A stretch of DNA of 50,795 bases, from positions 1 to 50,795 of the forward strand of contig JALKBU010000296.1 of assembly GCA_023091735.1 (NCBI GenBank), in the 5' to 3' direction. The notes beneath the pieces are model-generated. The model saw nothing but the letters and a program-made list of their open reading frames with translations. It searched no databases and was not told the origin of the DNA. A program made the position numbers and the translations under genes. This document shows positions 18,701-28,643 of the stretch, piece by piece (within the stretch, counting starts at the first letter, position 1; each line of letters begins with the position of its first letter). Source of the DNA: Trichomonas tenax (taxonomy: Eukaryota; Parabasalia; Trichomonadida; Trichomonadidae).

Positions 18701-19502
18701 GATCACCAATTATGCCGTTACATAGTGATTTCGCTAATTCGAAAGAAACTCTTCCGAGTTGAATATTCGAGTTAATAAAAGCTGCCAAAAGTTCAGGCTT
18801 ATTCGTAATCGCGAGAGTGTTGATGAAATCATCTATTTCAATTGGTTCGTCTGTTTTCAGATGAATTAAAAATGACTTTAAGAAATCGAAATTCGATTTC
18901 GTTAAAACCATCGGAATTAATTCCTGTGGATGCGCACTAACGAGATTTGCTACTGCTTCTCCGAACTCCGGCGTCATCATATTGGCCAATAATGCATCAC
19001 ATTCTGTATCATCGATGTGTTTTGCAATAGATTGCCAAATAAATGGGAACAAAATCTCCTTTTCCGCATTGCTGGTCGACGACAGAATGCTGAGAATCAT
19101 CGGTGAGTATTTCTCCTCAACAGAAGCGAATTGTCCATTTATTGCAAGTGACATATATCTCAAAATCGGACAAAGATTCGGCGGGTTTTGCTCCTCTTTG
19201 TATATTTCGTAGCATCCATCAAGGAATTCGATTGGAGAATAAGTAATTATTGGCGGAATAATCAAATCAAAGAAATAAAGAGCGAGTTGATTGATGTCTT
19301 TATCTTCGCTACGAGCGAATGGAAGAAATGACTTTATGTAATCGAAGAAAAAGTTAGGAGAATAATGTGGTGATGATTTGATACAGATAGAAATATCGAA
19401 TTCTTGTTCTATTGTTGTAAGAAACTGCTTGAATTCTTTCGCGTTTGTGCAATTCTCCATCTGCTGCGCTTTCTCAAGATGTTTTTCGACAAGTTCAGCC
19501 AT
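15738..19502 (-). CDS. Large alpha-solenoid protein, conserved hypothetical (1,254 aa)
   Basis: One uninterrupted frame of 1,254 codons encodes an almost wholly helical protein with the rhythm of HEAT/ARM-type repeats, for example FDISICIKSSPHYSPNFFFD early and LLLGALCYAERFVIKLDEEI later. There is no signal peptide, membrane span or catalytic motif. A charged break (SLEESDENKPLEEEKS) near residues 700-735 separates two halves. A less helical, beta-prone part (QFYTPSFSRTFYRSLFAK region) lies about residues 990-1090, before a final helical tail. Such proteins usually act as scaffolds or transport factors, but the family was not recognised and no role is claimed. The start at 19502 is the first ATG. 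Just upstream, at 19524-19556, are three copies of the AAAGTGAC/TCACTTTT motif also clustered beside the Myb gene. Confidence 0.7.
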   Translation of the reverse strand: MAELVEKHLEKAQQMENCTNAKEFKQFLTTIEQEFDISICIKSSPHYSPNFFFDYIKSFLPFARSEDKDINQLALYFFDLIIPPIITYSPIEFLDGCYEIYKEEQNPPNLCPILRYMSLAINGQFASVEEKYSPMILSILSSTSNAEKEILFPFIWQSIAKHIDDTECDALLANMMTPEFGEAVANLVSAHPQELIPMVLTKSNFDFLKSFLIHLKTDEPIEIDDFINTLAITNKPELLAAFINSNIQLGRVSFELAKSLCNGIIGDLPDHTSEEQAMLLMALGKAVTKGYIEASELKSVIDCKAEFEAYRNVSVKIMLMNQFPGFQETLDFFYKQRDNTFNYILTILDRYEESMYNADPEWTKDFIQRIIQVNMPPNQLLQIISNFPTTELVGVEKIVKSLVSTKNQNVAKLIFKVTKKYGFQHSTSSLDWLLNPVCAYEIIRSPEVLFTLELLQYGMIPPTALQGMFRALRLRPRAGAPLVFEELLSLAKMLTKPLHVNIDSEDTLPKINWIDQGTINKLFFTSRAPFTHTQYGVFNLELIKTLATLFPHAINCNHMQSIVLMRYLRLFATSFPDTVVPFAIELYTKYRTETMKSLLILLSRENYAPRYSTFVFRMVFELEGIESALELGKDAMIQAARYDREVAQILATEFHQPLKKMKTFLSFVSIGHHMAWARECAKEYPVTEWLLKAGDGPLLIALAECNDEEIKKLVEEAKKIVESLEESDENKPLEEEKSYKFVYDIDVYKAPVCRVAEPATLANLVSFLWHGKTQLPREYEKQMIDFVYKANDDKLLLGALCYAERFVIKLDEEIIAKRIRATNEVQTAAAYVFFKSIRCLYDKMPEHISNAVDTVLNDMKVPKSDLFEAARLHRNYPQRAVLNAIIMMDKNMSEKILSDEPVTTSDFGSVDQCKVALATIFSSIKSDDYTEPYYLLPSNYNWTQEFLMVGREKKHYVAASIPEASRAWVITATRKKSSMAVYLKFIDPTETEIEKIKPHILKYTYPAVQFKDHNEVSYEIEDEYQFYTPSFSRTFYRSLFAKCGKPLPQKIVDSIRKILPKVPPMVFPKNSSFVLRYDESFKDTNCIIDVTNGGDLTNLETVYQNALNGDVESLYCLANAPRSEVMQRLDLSDVAIAVSEASRAVITEGAKNGILAAFKAFEVASSKLSFAEIAAIICNKRFISSKDIRCFLSVAILFRLAEVKAKGTDYEPMFVCFREMADVLFVNKKFQEFFAKETVDAKELSYLFHQLPLE

Positions 19503-19523
19503 GGAAAATCTTTTTTCTTACAC

Positions 19524-19556
19524 AAAAGTGACAATTTCACTTTTGACGAAAGTGAC
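19524..19556. promoter_or_regulatory. Three GTCACTTTT-type motifs before a start codon
   Basis: AAAAGTGACA (19524-19533), TCACTTTT (19537-19544) and AAAGTGAC (19549-19556) lie 22 to 54 bp upstream of the ATG at 19502, in alternating orientation. The same core forms a larger cluster at 49056-49414. A factor-binding site is possible but unproven. Confidence 0.4.
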
Positions 19557-19610
19557 TATTTCTTATATTCGTTTTCGATTTTATTCTGCCATTGAATTAT
19601 ATTTCGTGTT

Positions 19611-20043
19611 ATTCTTCTCAATTTAATAAACTTTTCAAATTTAGCCGCTCAAAAAAGAATCATCATTATTTTTGGGAGAATAACACACAGAGCTTATATG
19701 TGAACACTTGGAATACTTTTTTTTTTCCAAAAAAAGCTAAAAAAGCATATTTGTGATTAGATTTACTTATTTATCATCGACAACAACATATTTTACGTTA
19801 TAAAAATGCTATACAATGGGAATATAATATATTATAATGAGTAAAGCACATCATGGCAAATCAATATTTTTGATGCAAGATATATCTAATATTTTAATGA
19901 AATATATACTTTGTTAGCTAATTCTTTAATATATCATGCACAACAGAATTTTGTACATTGAAGTTCAATAACTTAGCAAAAAGTTAATCCAGTGAGTTAA
20001 AAAACGAGTTTCGCCGACTTTGCCTATCAATTTTAGATAAGTC
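19611..20043 (+). repeat. Dispersed 430-bp repeat, copy 1
   Basis: The unit starts ATTCTTCTCAATTTAATAAA, includes AATAACACACAG (19679-19690) and ends near GAGTTTCGCCGACTTTG plus a short variable tail. It is about 90% or more identical by eye to copies at 33271-33689 (inverted) and 49418-49866. No open frame is shared. No clear terminal inverted repeat or target duplication was found. It lies between two divergently transcribed genes, so it may contain regulatory DNA. Confidence 0.8.
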
Positions 20044-20265
20044 TGTCTAAATAAGTTATTTTGGAGATTTTTTATATCATTTGCTTCCATTTGGAGGAAT
20101 AAAATTATACCTAAAATTGTTTTATCAAATTTTTACAAATATTGCTGACTTTGGAAGTAATTGATAAATTTGACGCGAAAAATTTATTTGTCAGATTTCA
20201 CATTATTTCGACACATAAAATCAGAAATTTGAAATAATTTTGACATGTAACAACACAAAGTGACA

Positions 20266-22224
20266 ATGTTAAGTATTCCTCATCCTTCAAGTATCGTGAA
20301 AAAAATCTTTAGTTATGTTGAAAAGTTCGATAGTGAAGGAAAATATCCAGAAATAAACGAACCTGAAGCATTAGAAATAGTTGATTGCGTTCTGGATTTA
20401 GGAATCGATTCGTTATTTAAACATATAGTTCCATTTATCGCACAAAATATTAAAAATATTCCCGAGTACATACTAACGAAAGTTCCTCACAATATGATTC
20501 CTTACCTGATCCAACACGTGCCACTGGCCAGATTGGATCCAGACTTAATAATTAAATATTTCGGATATGATGTACTTGCAGATAAAGTACAACTCATTTA
20601 TCAGAATACAAACCTATTAAATCCATTCTTTGACATTTATAATTATGATGAACAAAATCCAATTTCGAAATTAGCGAATAATCTCATAAGGGTTTCACAA
20701 AGTTTTTCACAGTCACCATTTGTATTGAATAATTGCACAATAATAGAATCGAAAAAATACGATTTTTATATTAATTTTCCAAATCTCAAAGTTTTGTATC
20801 TACACAGTATCGATGTTGGAGATACAATCGAACCGTTTCTAAATCCAAACGTTATTAAACTTTCAATAGTAAAATGCAAATTAAAACCAATTCATGTTGA
20901 ACAATTGATTAAATTCATGCAAGTTTCAAATGCTGTTTATATTTCACTTCGTGATAATAGAATAGGAGCAAAAGGGTGTCAAATGCTTTCAGAGTATATA
21001 AAAAACAATCAATTAAAGGCTTTGAAGTATTTAGATTTAGGATTAAATTCAATTGGTGGAACTGGAATAAAAGAATTAATAGAGTGCAGTCTCCAATCCA
21101 ATCTCACAGCCATTGCTTTTGATGGCAACTTCTTTGCTCCATGCGCAAATGAGCTCGCTCACGTTCCGTTGATTAATTCAAAATATGTAAGTATCAGAGC
21201 TCTTCATTGGGATGATGCGACTGTTTCAAACATTTGCATGGCTCTTCAGGAACCCAATACTTCATGGTGGGATTTATCTGCACAGGTTATACACAAGAAT
21301 AGTGATCCCGACTTGTCAGGTCCAATGGCTGAACAATTATTCAAGAAAGTATCAGAAAATGTCAATCACTTGATTTTTGCAAATCATCATCTAAAGAAGA
21401 TGAACATGCAATGCTTTATGGATATGAATCTCAAGACTCTCGTACTTGCAAACGCTGGATTAGAATTTCCTCAGTTGCAGAAAGTCGAAGAAATTGTTAA
21501 AAAACTCGAATATTTTGATGTTTCATACAACCAAATGACTTTCACCAGTCCTTCATTTTTAATTGCTTGCGCAGAATCCAAAACACTTAAGTTCCTATCG
21601 CTTACTAATAATGATGTATCTGATGCAATTGGTGAAATTTTCTTCATAAATCTCTCACAGAGTCAAAGCAAAATTACGACATTAAGAATGTCAGAATGCA
21701 AGCTCGCAAAAAGATCAACATGTGCTTTGATCACTCTCATGTCTACTGGCAATATGGCATTTGATGAGCTTGATGTCAGTGTGAACCAGATGTTTCACAA
21801 TACTAAAGAAGAGGTTTTATCAACAGGAAAAACACGTGTTACTAAGTTGATGATCAGTGATAATTTAAGTGACACCAAATCAAAACATTTAATAGAAATG
21901 ATGAAATCAGTGTGTGGGCTGAGATACTTAGACATGGACTATATCAATTTTGGCCTCATAAGAGAATTGTCACAATATGTAACAGATTTATATACTCTGA
22001 GAACATCATACACGAAGATTCAGGATATCAAAGCTATTGTTGATGTTTTACAAAAAACGAAGACGAGAGTTTTGTATGCTCAAAATGCGTTTAATGTTAA
22101 AACGTTTTCCTTGCTTTTACAATCTTGGAGCGAGGTACCAATGCTGCTTGAAATTCATGTTGAGCCAAGGCTCAAGGAAAATGCTACAAAACAAATTCAC
22201 ATTGTTTTCGAAGATATGAAATGA
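20266..22224 (+). CDS. Leucine-rich-repeat protein (652 aa)
   Basis: The product has a helical N-terminal domain of about 150 residues, then leucine-rich repeats of the ribonuclease-inhibitor/CARMIL type. Examples are FPNLKVLYLHSIDV (about 172), NAVYISLRDNRIGAKGCQML (about 223) and ALKYLDLGLNSIGGTGIKEL (about 252). Further repeats lie at about 385-600, including LKTLVLANAGLEFPQLQKVE and KLEYFDVSYNQM. There is no signal peptide or membrane span, so an intracellular protein-binding role is likely; CARMIL-like proteins act on actin, but no capping-protein motif was seen. The frame is open from a GTG at 20260, but ATG 20266 is the first true start. TGACATGTAA (20241-20250) lies 16 to 25 bp before that ATG. 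Confidence 0.75.
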   Translation: MLSIPHPSSIVKKIFSYVEKFDSEGKYPEINEPEALEIVDCVLDLGIDSLFKHIVPFIAQNIKNIPEYILTKVPHNMIPYLIQHVPLARLDPDLIIKYFGYDVLADKVQLIYQNTNLLNPFFDIYNYDEQNPISKLANNLIRVSQSFSQSPFVLNNCTIIESKKYDFYINFPNLKVLYLHSIDVGDTIEPFLNPNVIKLSIVKCKLKPIHVEQLIKFMQVSNAVYISLRDNRIGAKGCQMLSEYIKNNQLKALKYLDLGLNSIGGTGIKELIECSLQSNLTAIAFDGNFFAPCANELAHVPLINSKYVSIRALHWDDATVSNICMALQEPNTSWWDLSAQVIHKNSDPDLSGPMAEQLFKKVSENVNHLIFANHHLKKMNMQCFMDMNLKTLVLANAGLEFPQLQKVEEIVKKLEYFDVSYNQMTFTSPSFLIACAESKTLKFLSLTNNDVSDAIGEIFFINLSQSQSKITTLRMSECKLAKRSTCALITLMSTGNMAFDELDVSVNQMFHNTKEEVLSTGKTRVTKLMISDNLSDTKSKHLIEMMKSVCGLRYLDMDYINFGLIRELSQYVTDLYTLRTSYTKIQDIKAIVDVLQKTKTRVLYAQNAFNVKTFSLLLQSWSEVPMLLEIHVEPRLKENATKQIHIVFEDMK

Positions 22225-24254
22225 TCGATATTTATAATGCCATTTTTTGTGGTTTACTAAAACATGTTTTTATTTATTGATACTTTTTTGTTTTGACTAC
22301 CAATCAACTTCAGTAATTACCAAAGATCTTTTGGTGAATAATCAAAGGATAATGGATGAACAATTCTTCAACTTATTTCATACAACAGGAAACCTAATCG
22401 AATGCTAAGTATGTAAAATCATCATTTTCCAATTAGAGTTTAAAATCTTTGAATATTTCAGTTATGCTTTGATGCGACATTGTGAGAAATGTAAAAAACT
22501 TGTGGGAACTGTGTTCGAACAATTCATAGCATTATTTTCTATTGCAAAAATATAATCGATTTAACTCCTGCTATTTCATTGTTAAATAATGAAGCAAGAC
22601 ACTTAACATGACTATTAATTTACACCCAAGCATATGGCAATGACTAGATTATCTTGGTTTTGATGAGATATTGAAAATGGCTCATTTCGAAATGAGCAGC
22701 TTTTAGACGTTTGCAGGGGCCCGAAAAAATGTTGAAAAACTGCTATGATAGGGCTGTATGATTATTTTCAGTTCCAAAATGCTTAATTTCTGAATGAAAA
22801 AACATATTAAATCCGAAAAATATGCTCTATATAACCCAACGACATGGTTTCCAATAATAATAAACAAAAATGAATACATATGATTATTTCCTATTCAAAA
22901 TCATATCGTTTTAAAAAAGAAAATAATCATTCGTCTATAATTTAAATATTTAGCACATTCTTAATGCGCTTTCGGACCCGTAAAATGTTTCAAATATTTA
23001 TAATATACGTCTTCAATTAAGATACACCTAAAAGAGTATTATTTATTTGAAAGCTCTGAGAATTTGAATACTCATAAATTCAGATGGAACATGAATTCTA
23101 ATGCTTTTTAAATGATAATTATTGACTAATAGATTGCATTGAAAAGAGCCCATAATACGTTTTCTTGACTTCATATTTGTTAAACTCACAATCCTAATTG
23201 CTGATACAATAACATAAATAATGTTATTCTTGAAATTATATATATTTTTAAATCGATTAAATACAAATATTTTACCTAAAAAATTTTAGAAATCATAAAC
23301 GTTGGACAAAACTCGCAACGTTCAAATGAAGGAAATTCATAGATCTGGGAGACTAAAACTTCCAGAATTTCTTTTAATATTGAATGCCATGAAATATGAA
23401 GTTTTTTTTAAATATAGTTATTTCTTCATTTCAACATTGCAATTTTTGGGACCTTCAAGAATTTAGAACTGATGCAACAGAACCAAGTGAATTTTTTGAT
23501 TCTAATTATATCATCTAATGTATACATTATATTCTATATTTTATCTAAACATCTATTATATCATATAAACCGTCGCAAAATATATAATTCTTTGGGAGTG
23601 GGGATGTAACAAAGTTGCGAATCTGACATGTAAAGTAGAAAAATTAAAAATAATAAGGGGCGGGAAAATCATTATAGTGGATTGAGCGCATAGTGCAGTG
23701 GAAGCATGCATTGTAGCGTCATATTGTTGCAGGATATCTCTCTTTCATCTTGGATAATTTGTTTTATCAAAAGTTGCCTAATTGTATTCTTTTTTCTTTC
23801 CATGCGCCTTTGTTACCATAGAATTGCAACTAAATTCGCCAACAATGCAATTAATTCCACAAATTTATATCAAAAAATTTATTCAGCCGATCTTAACTGC
23901 ATTCATGGGATATTTAAGGTTATGTTTCCTTATATTACCATATTCAAAAAATGAGCGAAAGTTACGATAAATTGATGAGATCAAAATATGTACCTCAACA
24001 AATATCTATTCATAATGTGTCTGCCCTATAAGAAGGAAGTAAATAGAAGGAGTGCAAGCAACTTTGAGCTCATTATAGGAAATGAAACAAACATTGAAAT
24101 CACTTGTTTTAGTTCGTTTTATATGCGTTAAATGTTGGAAAAATAAACAATATTTTCATTTTCGAAATAAAATTTATGATTTAAATTCATGATTACTTGA
24201 TTTTACACAGAATAGAAAGCATTTAATCATATTTTTATTTTTTAAGTGAAATAT
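22225..24254. other. Two-kilobase intergenic region, no gene seen
   Basis: Only short, unconvincing frames occur. Notable features are ACCAAA/TTTGGT around GATCT (near 22318-22335), a perfect 18-bp palindrome GCTCATTTCGAAATGAGC (22680-22697) and a TGACATGTAAA motif (23624-23634). A GTGCAGTGGAAGC string near 23693 resembles a tRNA A box without a matching cloverleaf. Confidence 0.6.
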
Positions 24255-24917
24255 TGGACTTTATCGGAATAAAGTAGTTTAACGGAATTAAGTAATTTTT
24301 TCCGGATAAACTCAATTATGAATAACCGCCGGAATTTGTCATGGGGATAATGGAGTTTATCCGATTTGCCATAAATATATGGAATCATTGCCCCTATTGG
24401 AATTAAGACTTAAGTCGATATAGTTTATTGGAATAAACTTTTTGATGAGGAATAGGGTCTAAGGATTTGTGAACGGTTATTTGCTTTTGAATACATTCTG
24501 TTGTTGCTACTAGGGAATGTCCATATAATGTTATTATATTCATGATATGTATAGTATTATAATATATTTATATGCTAAAAGCTAAGATGTATAAATTCTG
24601 TTTTTCGATTATTGTATAATGATTGCTCAGAAAGTTTCCCTTTGATTTCAAAATTTTACCCTTATCCACTAATGGATTTAACCTTATATTGATTCACAAT
24701 TCCTATTATTTCGGATTTGAAGAATAAAAGGTACTTTATTCCAATAGACTATATCGACTTAAGTCTTAATTCCAATAGGGGCAATGATTCCATATATTTA
24801 TGGCAAATCGGATAAACTCCATTATCCCCATGACAAATTCCGGCGGTTATTCATAATTGAATTTATCCGGAAAAAATTACTTAATTCCGTTAAACTACTT
24901 TATTCCGATAAAGTCCA
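24255..24917. mobile_element. 663-bp inverted-repeat element with 183-bp arms
   Basis: The arms 24255-24437 and 24735-24917 are inverted copies with only two differences in 183 positions. The termini read TGGACTTTATCGGAATAAAG. The arms contain several variants of CGGAATTAAG and CGGATAAACTC. The 297-base centre has no gene. No target duplication is obvious. Near identity of the arms indicates a young element or gene conversion. Its right end lies 62 bp before the start codon of the next gene, so it probably supplies or disrupts that gene's promoter. Confidence 0.85.
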
Positions 24918-24979
24918 TTTTTTGAAACATTTTGAGTTGGAAAATGTAAAAAAATAAAATTTCCGGCAAAAATTTTAAG

Positions 24980-26971
24980 ATGAATGATAAACAATTTCGT
25001 TCCCAAGAAATAAAACAAATTTACGACAAATTCAATTCATACAACTACAAAAGGAAAGATATAGACCTCAATCTCCAACCAAAATGCGAAAATGAATTCG
25101 AAAAAATTCAATTAAGCATAATTGATGCATGCTTTAAGCATCGCACAATGGTAAATATATACCACAAAAATAAGGAAAGTAAATCTTTAGCATTACCGCA
25201 CTATTTTGGCCTTGTTGATAATCCAATTCGACTTTCTTTAGCAATCTCGTATAAAATGACAAATATAATTGGCGATTTGTATGTAAATGCTGCAAGTTAT
25301 GCTGAAGGCATCTATAATTACTTACAAACTAACAAAGATCAAATTGATTATTTTATTTATGAAGTTTTTCCTTCAATTTACGGATTTTTCTCCGAATCAA
25401 ATACAATATCATACGCATGTCAGCTTGTTGAAGAAATTCTCTCTTTCGATGATTTTGATCTTGGAAAGAAATTTGTTCAAGTCCTTTTTGAGGGCTCCTA
25501 TTCATTCCATAACTTTCTATGGACAAATATACACAATGAACTCATTCAATACAATGAATTAATGAAATCGAGTTCTCCACATGTAATAATTTTCAAAATT
25601 TTCACTGATGTTCTCAAAGAAGTTGCTTCAGCTGCTTATTATCAATTTGAATGCTTGGATAAACTTTCCAGATACGAAGGAAAGAAGATTGAAACACTCA
25701 GATTCTTCATTAATCAGATTATAATTCCATCCTTCATTATGCACCAGCACATGGTTGGATATACATTTGGCTTAGAAGAATTCAAAAAATGTTTCGAATT
25801 TCTCGATGAAGATGATGATTGCATTGATGCAATAATATTTTCTGATTTCTTCAACATTACGAGATCCATGCAACCTGTTCCAAATACAATGGTATTCAAA
25901 CTTGCTAAATGCTTATGTATCAAAATAATCTTCAAAGATCTTGTTCAATTGAGCAATATATTAGGCAAAGTAGATCTAAAAGTTTCTGAAGAAGAACAAG
26001 AAAAACTCGGCTTTGTTCAAATGCAAATTTGCATCAAATCCGCGGAATCACACCAAGCCAAACTAGAGTCAATTCAAGAGTTTGATACATTATATGATCA
26101 ACTCGCTAATGAAGCCGAAGGGAAAGGAAATTCGATGATAAAAATAATTGCGTATTATATAGGTCATAAATACGAAAATGAACAAAGTATCGAATTCGTA
26201 AAATATGCACTAACAAAGCTTGGATTACATGTTTACGAGCAATATAATGAATTCCAAAAGCTTATCCTTATGAAGAAGACAATCAGCCAATTGAATGACT
26301 TTTTGAAGCTGATTCAATTCGAAACCCAAGGGGTGTGTTATGCATTGGTAAATTCACCTTTAGGAAAGAAACTCTGCAATTTTTCAAGTTGCAGCCCTGG
26401 AAGCTTAGTTTCGCGAATCAAGAGTGCAGTTGAAAAGTTCAATAAAATACCTGGAATGAAGATACCAATCGTTATTTCTATTCTTAATGCTGGATTAACA
26501 AAAGTTCCTCGCGAAACTGATAAGTTCATGAATAATATCTTTGAAAATGATTCACTATTTCTGGACAAAAAAGAACCAAAGTTACTTACAAAATTAGAGT
26601 CATACATTTCATTATTCAAGAAAATGCTTGGCATATTTAGGAGAGCACCACTGGGCATGAAAGTTCTTATTCTGAATGAAATTATCGACAATATCAAAAC
26701 AATATATACTTTTATTAAGGACACAAATCCTGAAATAACAGAAAAAGTCCTTTTCAAATATGTTCTTATTGACCAGGATCCAAAAGAAATTTTACAATCA
26801 ATTCTTGTGATAAAACAGGTTGCAAATTCACTCCTTGAATATGATCCAACTTTGAAGGAAGCTCTTTTCAGCAATATAATTGATTGCGTTGTTCCATGGA
26901 TCCTTATCTTATATTCTCACAAAGAGGCCAAAGTCACTGGAATGCAAAAGGTATTTGCTTCCACTCTTTGA
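24980..26971 (+). CDS. Helical cytosolic protein of unknown function (663 aa)
   Basis: The frame encodes a largely helical, acidic protein without signal peptide, membrane span or catalytic motif. The region at about 135-260 (ISYACQLVEEILSFDDFDLG; FEGSYSFHNFLWTNIHNELI; LRFFINQIIIPSFIMHQHMV) has the look of an all-helical GTPase-activating or scaffold fold, and RasGAP-like domains are common in trichomonad proteins of this size. No arginine-finger motif could be identified, so that idea stays weak. The C-terminal third (about 470-640) is a separate helical unit. The start at 24980 is the first ATG, 62 bp from the inverted-repeat element. Codon use and composition are like the other host genes. 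Confidence 0.55.
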   Translation: MNDKQFRSQEIKQIYDKFNSYNYKRKDIDLNLQPKCENEFEKIQLSIIDACFKHRTMVNIYHKNKESKSLALPHYFGLVDNPIRLSLAISYKMTNIIGDLYVNAASYAEGIYNYLQTNKDQIDYFIYEVFPSIYGFFSESNTISYACQLVEEILSFDDFDLGKKFVQVLFEGSYSFHNFLWTNIHNELIQYNELMKSSSPHVIIFKIFTDVLKEVASAAYYQFECLDKLSRYEGKKIETLRFFINQIIIPSFIMHQHMVGYTFGLEEFKKCFEFLDEDDDCIDAIIFSDFFNITRSMQPVPNTMVFKLAKCLCIKIIFKDLVQLSNILGKVDLKVSEEEQEKLGFVQMQICIKSAESHQAKLESIQEFDTLYDQLANEAEGKGNSMIKIIAYYIGHKYENEQSIEFVKYALTKLGLHVYEQYNEFQKLILMKKTISQLNDFLKLIQFETQGVCYALVNSPLGKKLCNFSSCSPGSLVSRIKSAVEKFNKIPGMKIPIVISILNAGLTKVPRETDKFMNNIFENDSLFLDKKEPKLLTKLESYISLFKKMLGIFRRAPLGMKVLILNEIIDNIKTIYTFIKDTNPEITEKVLFKYVLIDQDPKEILQSILVIKQVANSLLEYDPTLKEALFSNIIDCVVPWILILYSHKEAKVTGMQKVFASTL

Positions 26972-27138
26972 TTCAGTGTTAATGATATTGAACGCACAAC
27001 TGTTTGCAATTAGTCAATAATCAGAAGAGATATCGAGAATATGTGATAAAGGATTTTTTCATTCTAGTGTAATAATCTATCAATAAAATTTAATATTAAC
27101 AATATTAAATAATTCTTATTTTTCATCGATGAAAGGAA

Positions 27139-27512
27139 TTATACGTAACATGGAATAAATATGGAATTGTTCGAAATAATTATAGACATTGGTTCAATTA
27201 TTTTAATAACAGTGAGAAGGAAAGCTCCATTTCCAACATGTCCAGTTTCATTGCCTTTCGAGAATGGAGATCTAAAAGTTTCTTTCCCTCCGAGAATTGC
27301 TCCATTCAAAAATTTAAAGTTATTTACAACCTGGCATGGATCAAATCCTGAAAAGGATGATGAACCACCTCCACCAGATGAAATCACTGTACTTACAATC
27401 CTTCCACTCACTCCAGGAATATAACCTCCTCTTCTGATATATAGGTGTTGAGGGAATCATGAGCGTTATTATATCCTTGTTGAGTTGGTTGATAAAAATC
27501 GCTTCGAGACAT
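27139..27512 (-). pseudogene. Small glycine/serine-rich protein, apparently frameshifted
   Basis: From ATG 27512 (minus strand) a frame begins MSRSDFYQPTQQGYNNAHDS and stops after about 35 residues. An overlapping frame carries on with RGGYIPGVSGRIVSTVISSG, a GGGGSSSF linker and then FDPCQVVNNFKFLNGAILGG up to 27139. The two parts fit as one short protein split by an indel near 27425-27440. Proline, glycine and tyrosine richness of the head suggests a disordered tail. The plus-strand frame over the same DNA (27161-27424) is the less likely choice. No family was recognised. Confidence 0.35.
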
Positions 27513-27556
27513 TTTAAATAAAGACTCTATTCATATTAAATTAAATGCAAACTAAT

Positions 27557-27685
27557 ATGAAATGGAGTTTGAGAAAAAAAACTCATATGCTTAAAGGATC
27601 TCAATTAGATAAAGTATATGCTGCACTAACCAATATCTACTCAAATGAAGGACAGATGAGATTGATGAATGCAATATTAAAATAA
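27557..27685 (+). CDS. Possible 42-residue peptide or gene remnant
   Basis: A short frame from ATG 27557 to TAA 27683-27685 reads MKWSLRKKTHMLKG, then SQLDKVYAALTNIYSNEGQM, then RLMNAILK. The residue mix looks protein-like (an amphipathic helix) rather than random AT-rich translation. The stop codon is the start of a TAAA string, the usual trichomonad polyadenylation signal. It may be the relic of a longer gene. Confidence is low because of its length. Confidence 0.25.
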   Translation: MKWSLRKKTHMLKGSQLDKVYAALTNIYSNEGQMRLMNAILK

Positions 27686-28643
27686 AGATCAAATCAGATC
27701 AGTCCACTTTTAATTGTATGCATTCATATCACCTGTGATTAATATTTTCAAATACTAAAACAATATCATAATTTGATACAAAAGGGGTCAAAGATTAATG
27801 TTTATTTTTTTCAATATTAGATTTAAAAAATGCTGCGAATTGAGAGAAATATCATTGATATTTCCATCAAAACTCAACAACGCAATCAAAACTTTTAACA
27901 GCAGCAATATAAAGTATTAGTTATATTATCATTAATAAAATATTCTCAATGAAATCAAACAAGTTTTCATGAGAATCTAAGCTTCTGGAACTTATGACAG
28001 TGTGCTGCAAGGCTCGATCCAGCGCATTGTAGGCTTCAAGAAAAAGGCCAACGGATCTGTAGAGATTTGAATTTTCGATGTTTTGGAGATCTAGTTGAAA
28101 TTTTGGGTGCTCTGATCGAAGAGATTGCCATCACTTGATGATAGCTTGCAGAATCGAGTGAAAAATAAACATTGTTGTGAACGATAGGAAGATCATTCAA
28201 GAATCTTCCAAAATCATAGGAAGGAAAAAAATCCTATCGTTCAATGGCTTTTTCCAATTTGATTACCAATATGAATAAATCATTCAAAATATCTTCCTTC
28301 CATCCTTAATCTTCCTAAAATATTCCATTCTTAAAATTCACTAAATTTCATGAAGTTTCTCGGATCTTCCAAAAATTGAACAGGGAAAAAGTAGCTCTGT
28401 TCGAAAATATAGCATACCATCCAAACATTGTATATAGCATCACGGGCATTATTAGGCGGTAATGGATTAATTAAACATGTGTTTTTGAATGGGAAAATCA
28501 TGAGATTTTTAGCAATTTACAAAAAAATACAAAAAATAATCATTGCTTGGAATATGAATTTTCAGGCGTTTTTACAATTCCCTAAGGTTCTTCCAAAACG
28601 ACATCCTTAATGTAAACAAGAAACGAACAAAACAAATTTACAA
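27686..28643. other. Intergenic region with a short inverted repeat
   Basis: No gene is seen. TGAACGATAGGA (28178-28189) and TCCTATCGTTCA (28232-28243) form perfect 12-bp inverted arms over a 42-base loop. Variants of AATCTTCC and TCTTCCTAAAAT are repeated nearby (28200-28320). Confidence 0.55.

Noticed and set aside
20260..20265. GTG as the start of the LRR gene
   Set aside because: Nuclear eukaryotic genes start at ATG, and ATG 20266 lies two codons downstream in the same frame.
23685..23760. A tRNA A-box-like string GTGCAGTGGAAGC
   Set aside because: No matching B box, acceptor stem or anticodon arm follows.
27161..27424. Plus-strand frame of 87 residues with PPPPDE
   Set aside because: The minus strand over the same bases has the better protein-like sequence and a plausible start; the two overlap fully.
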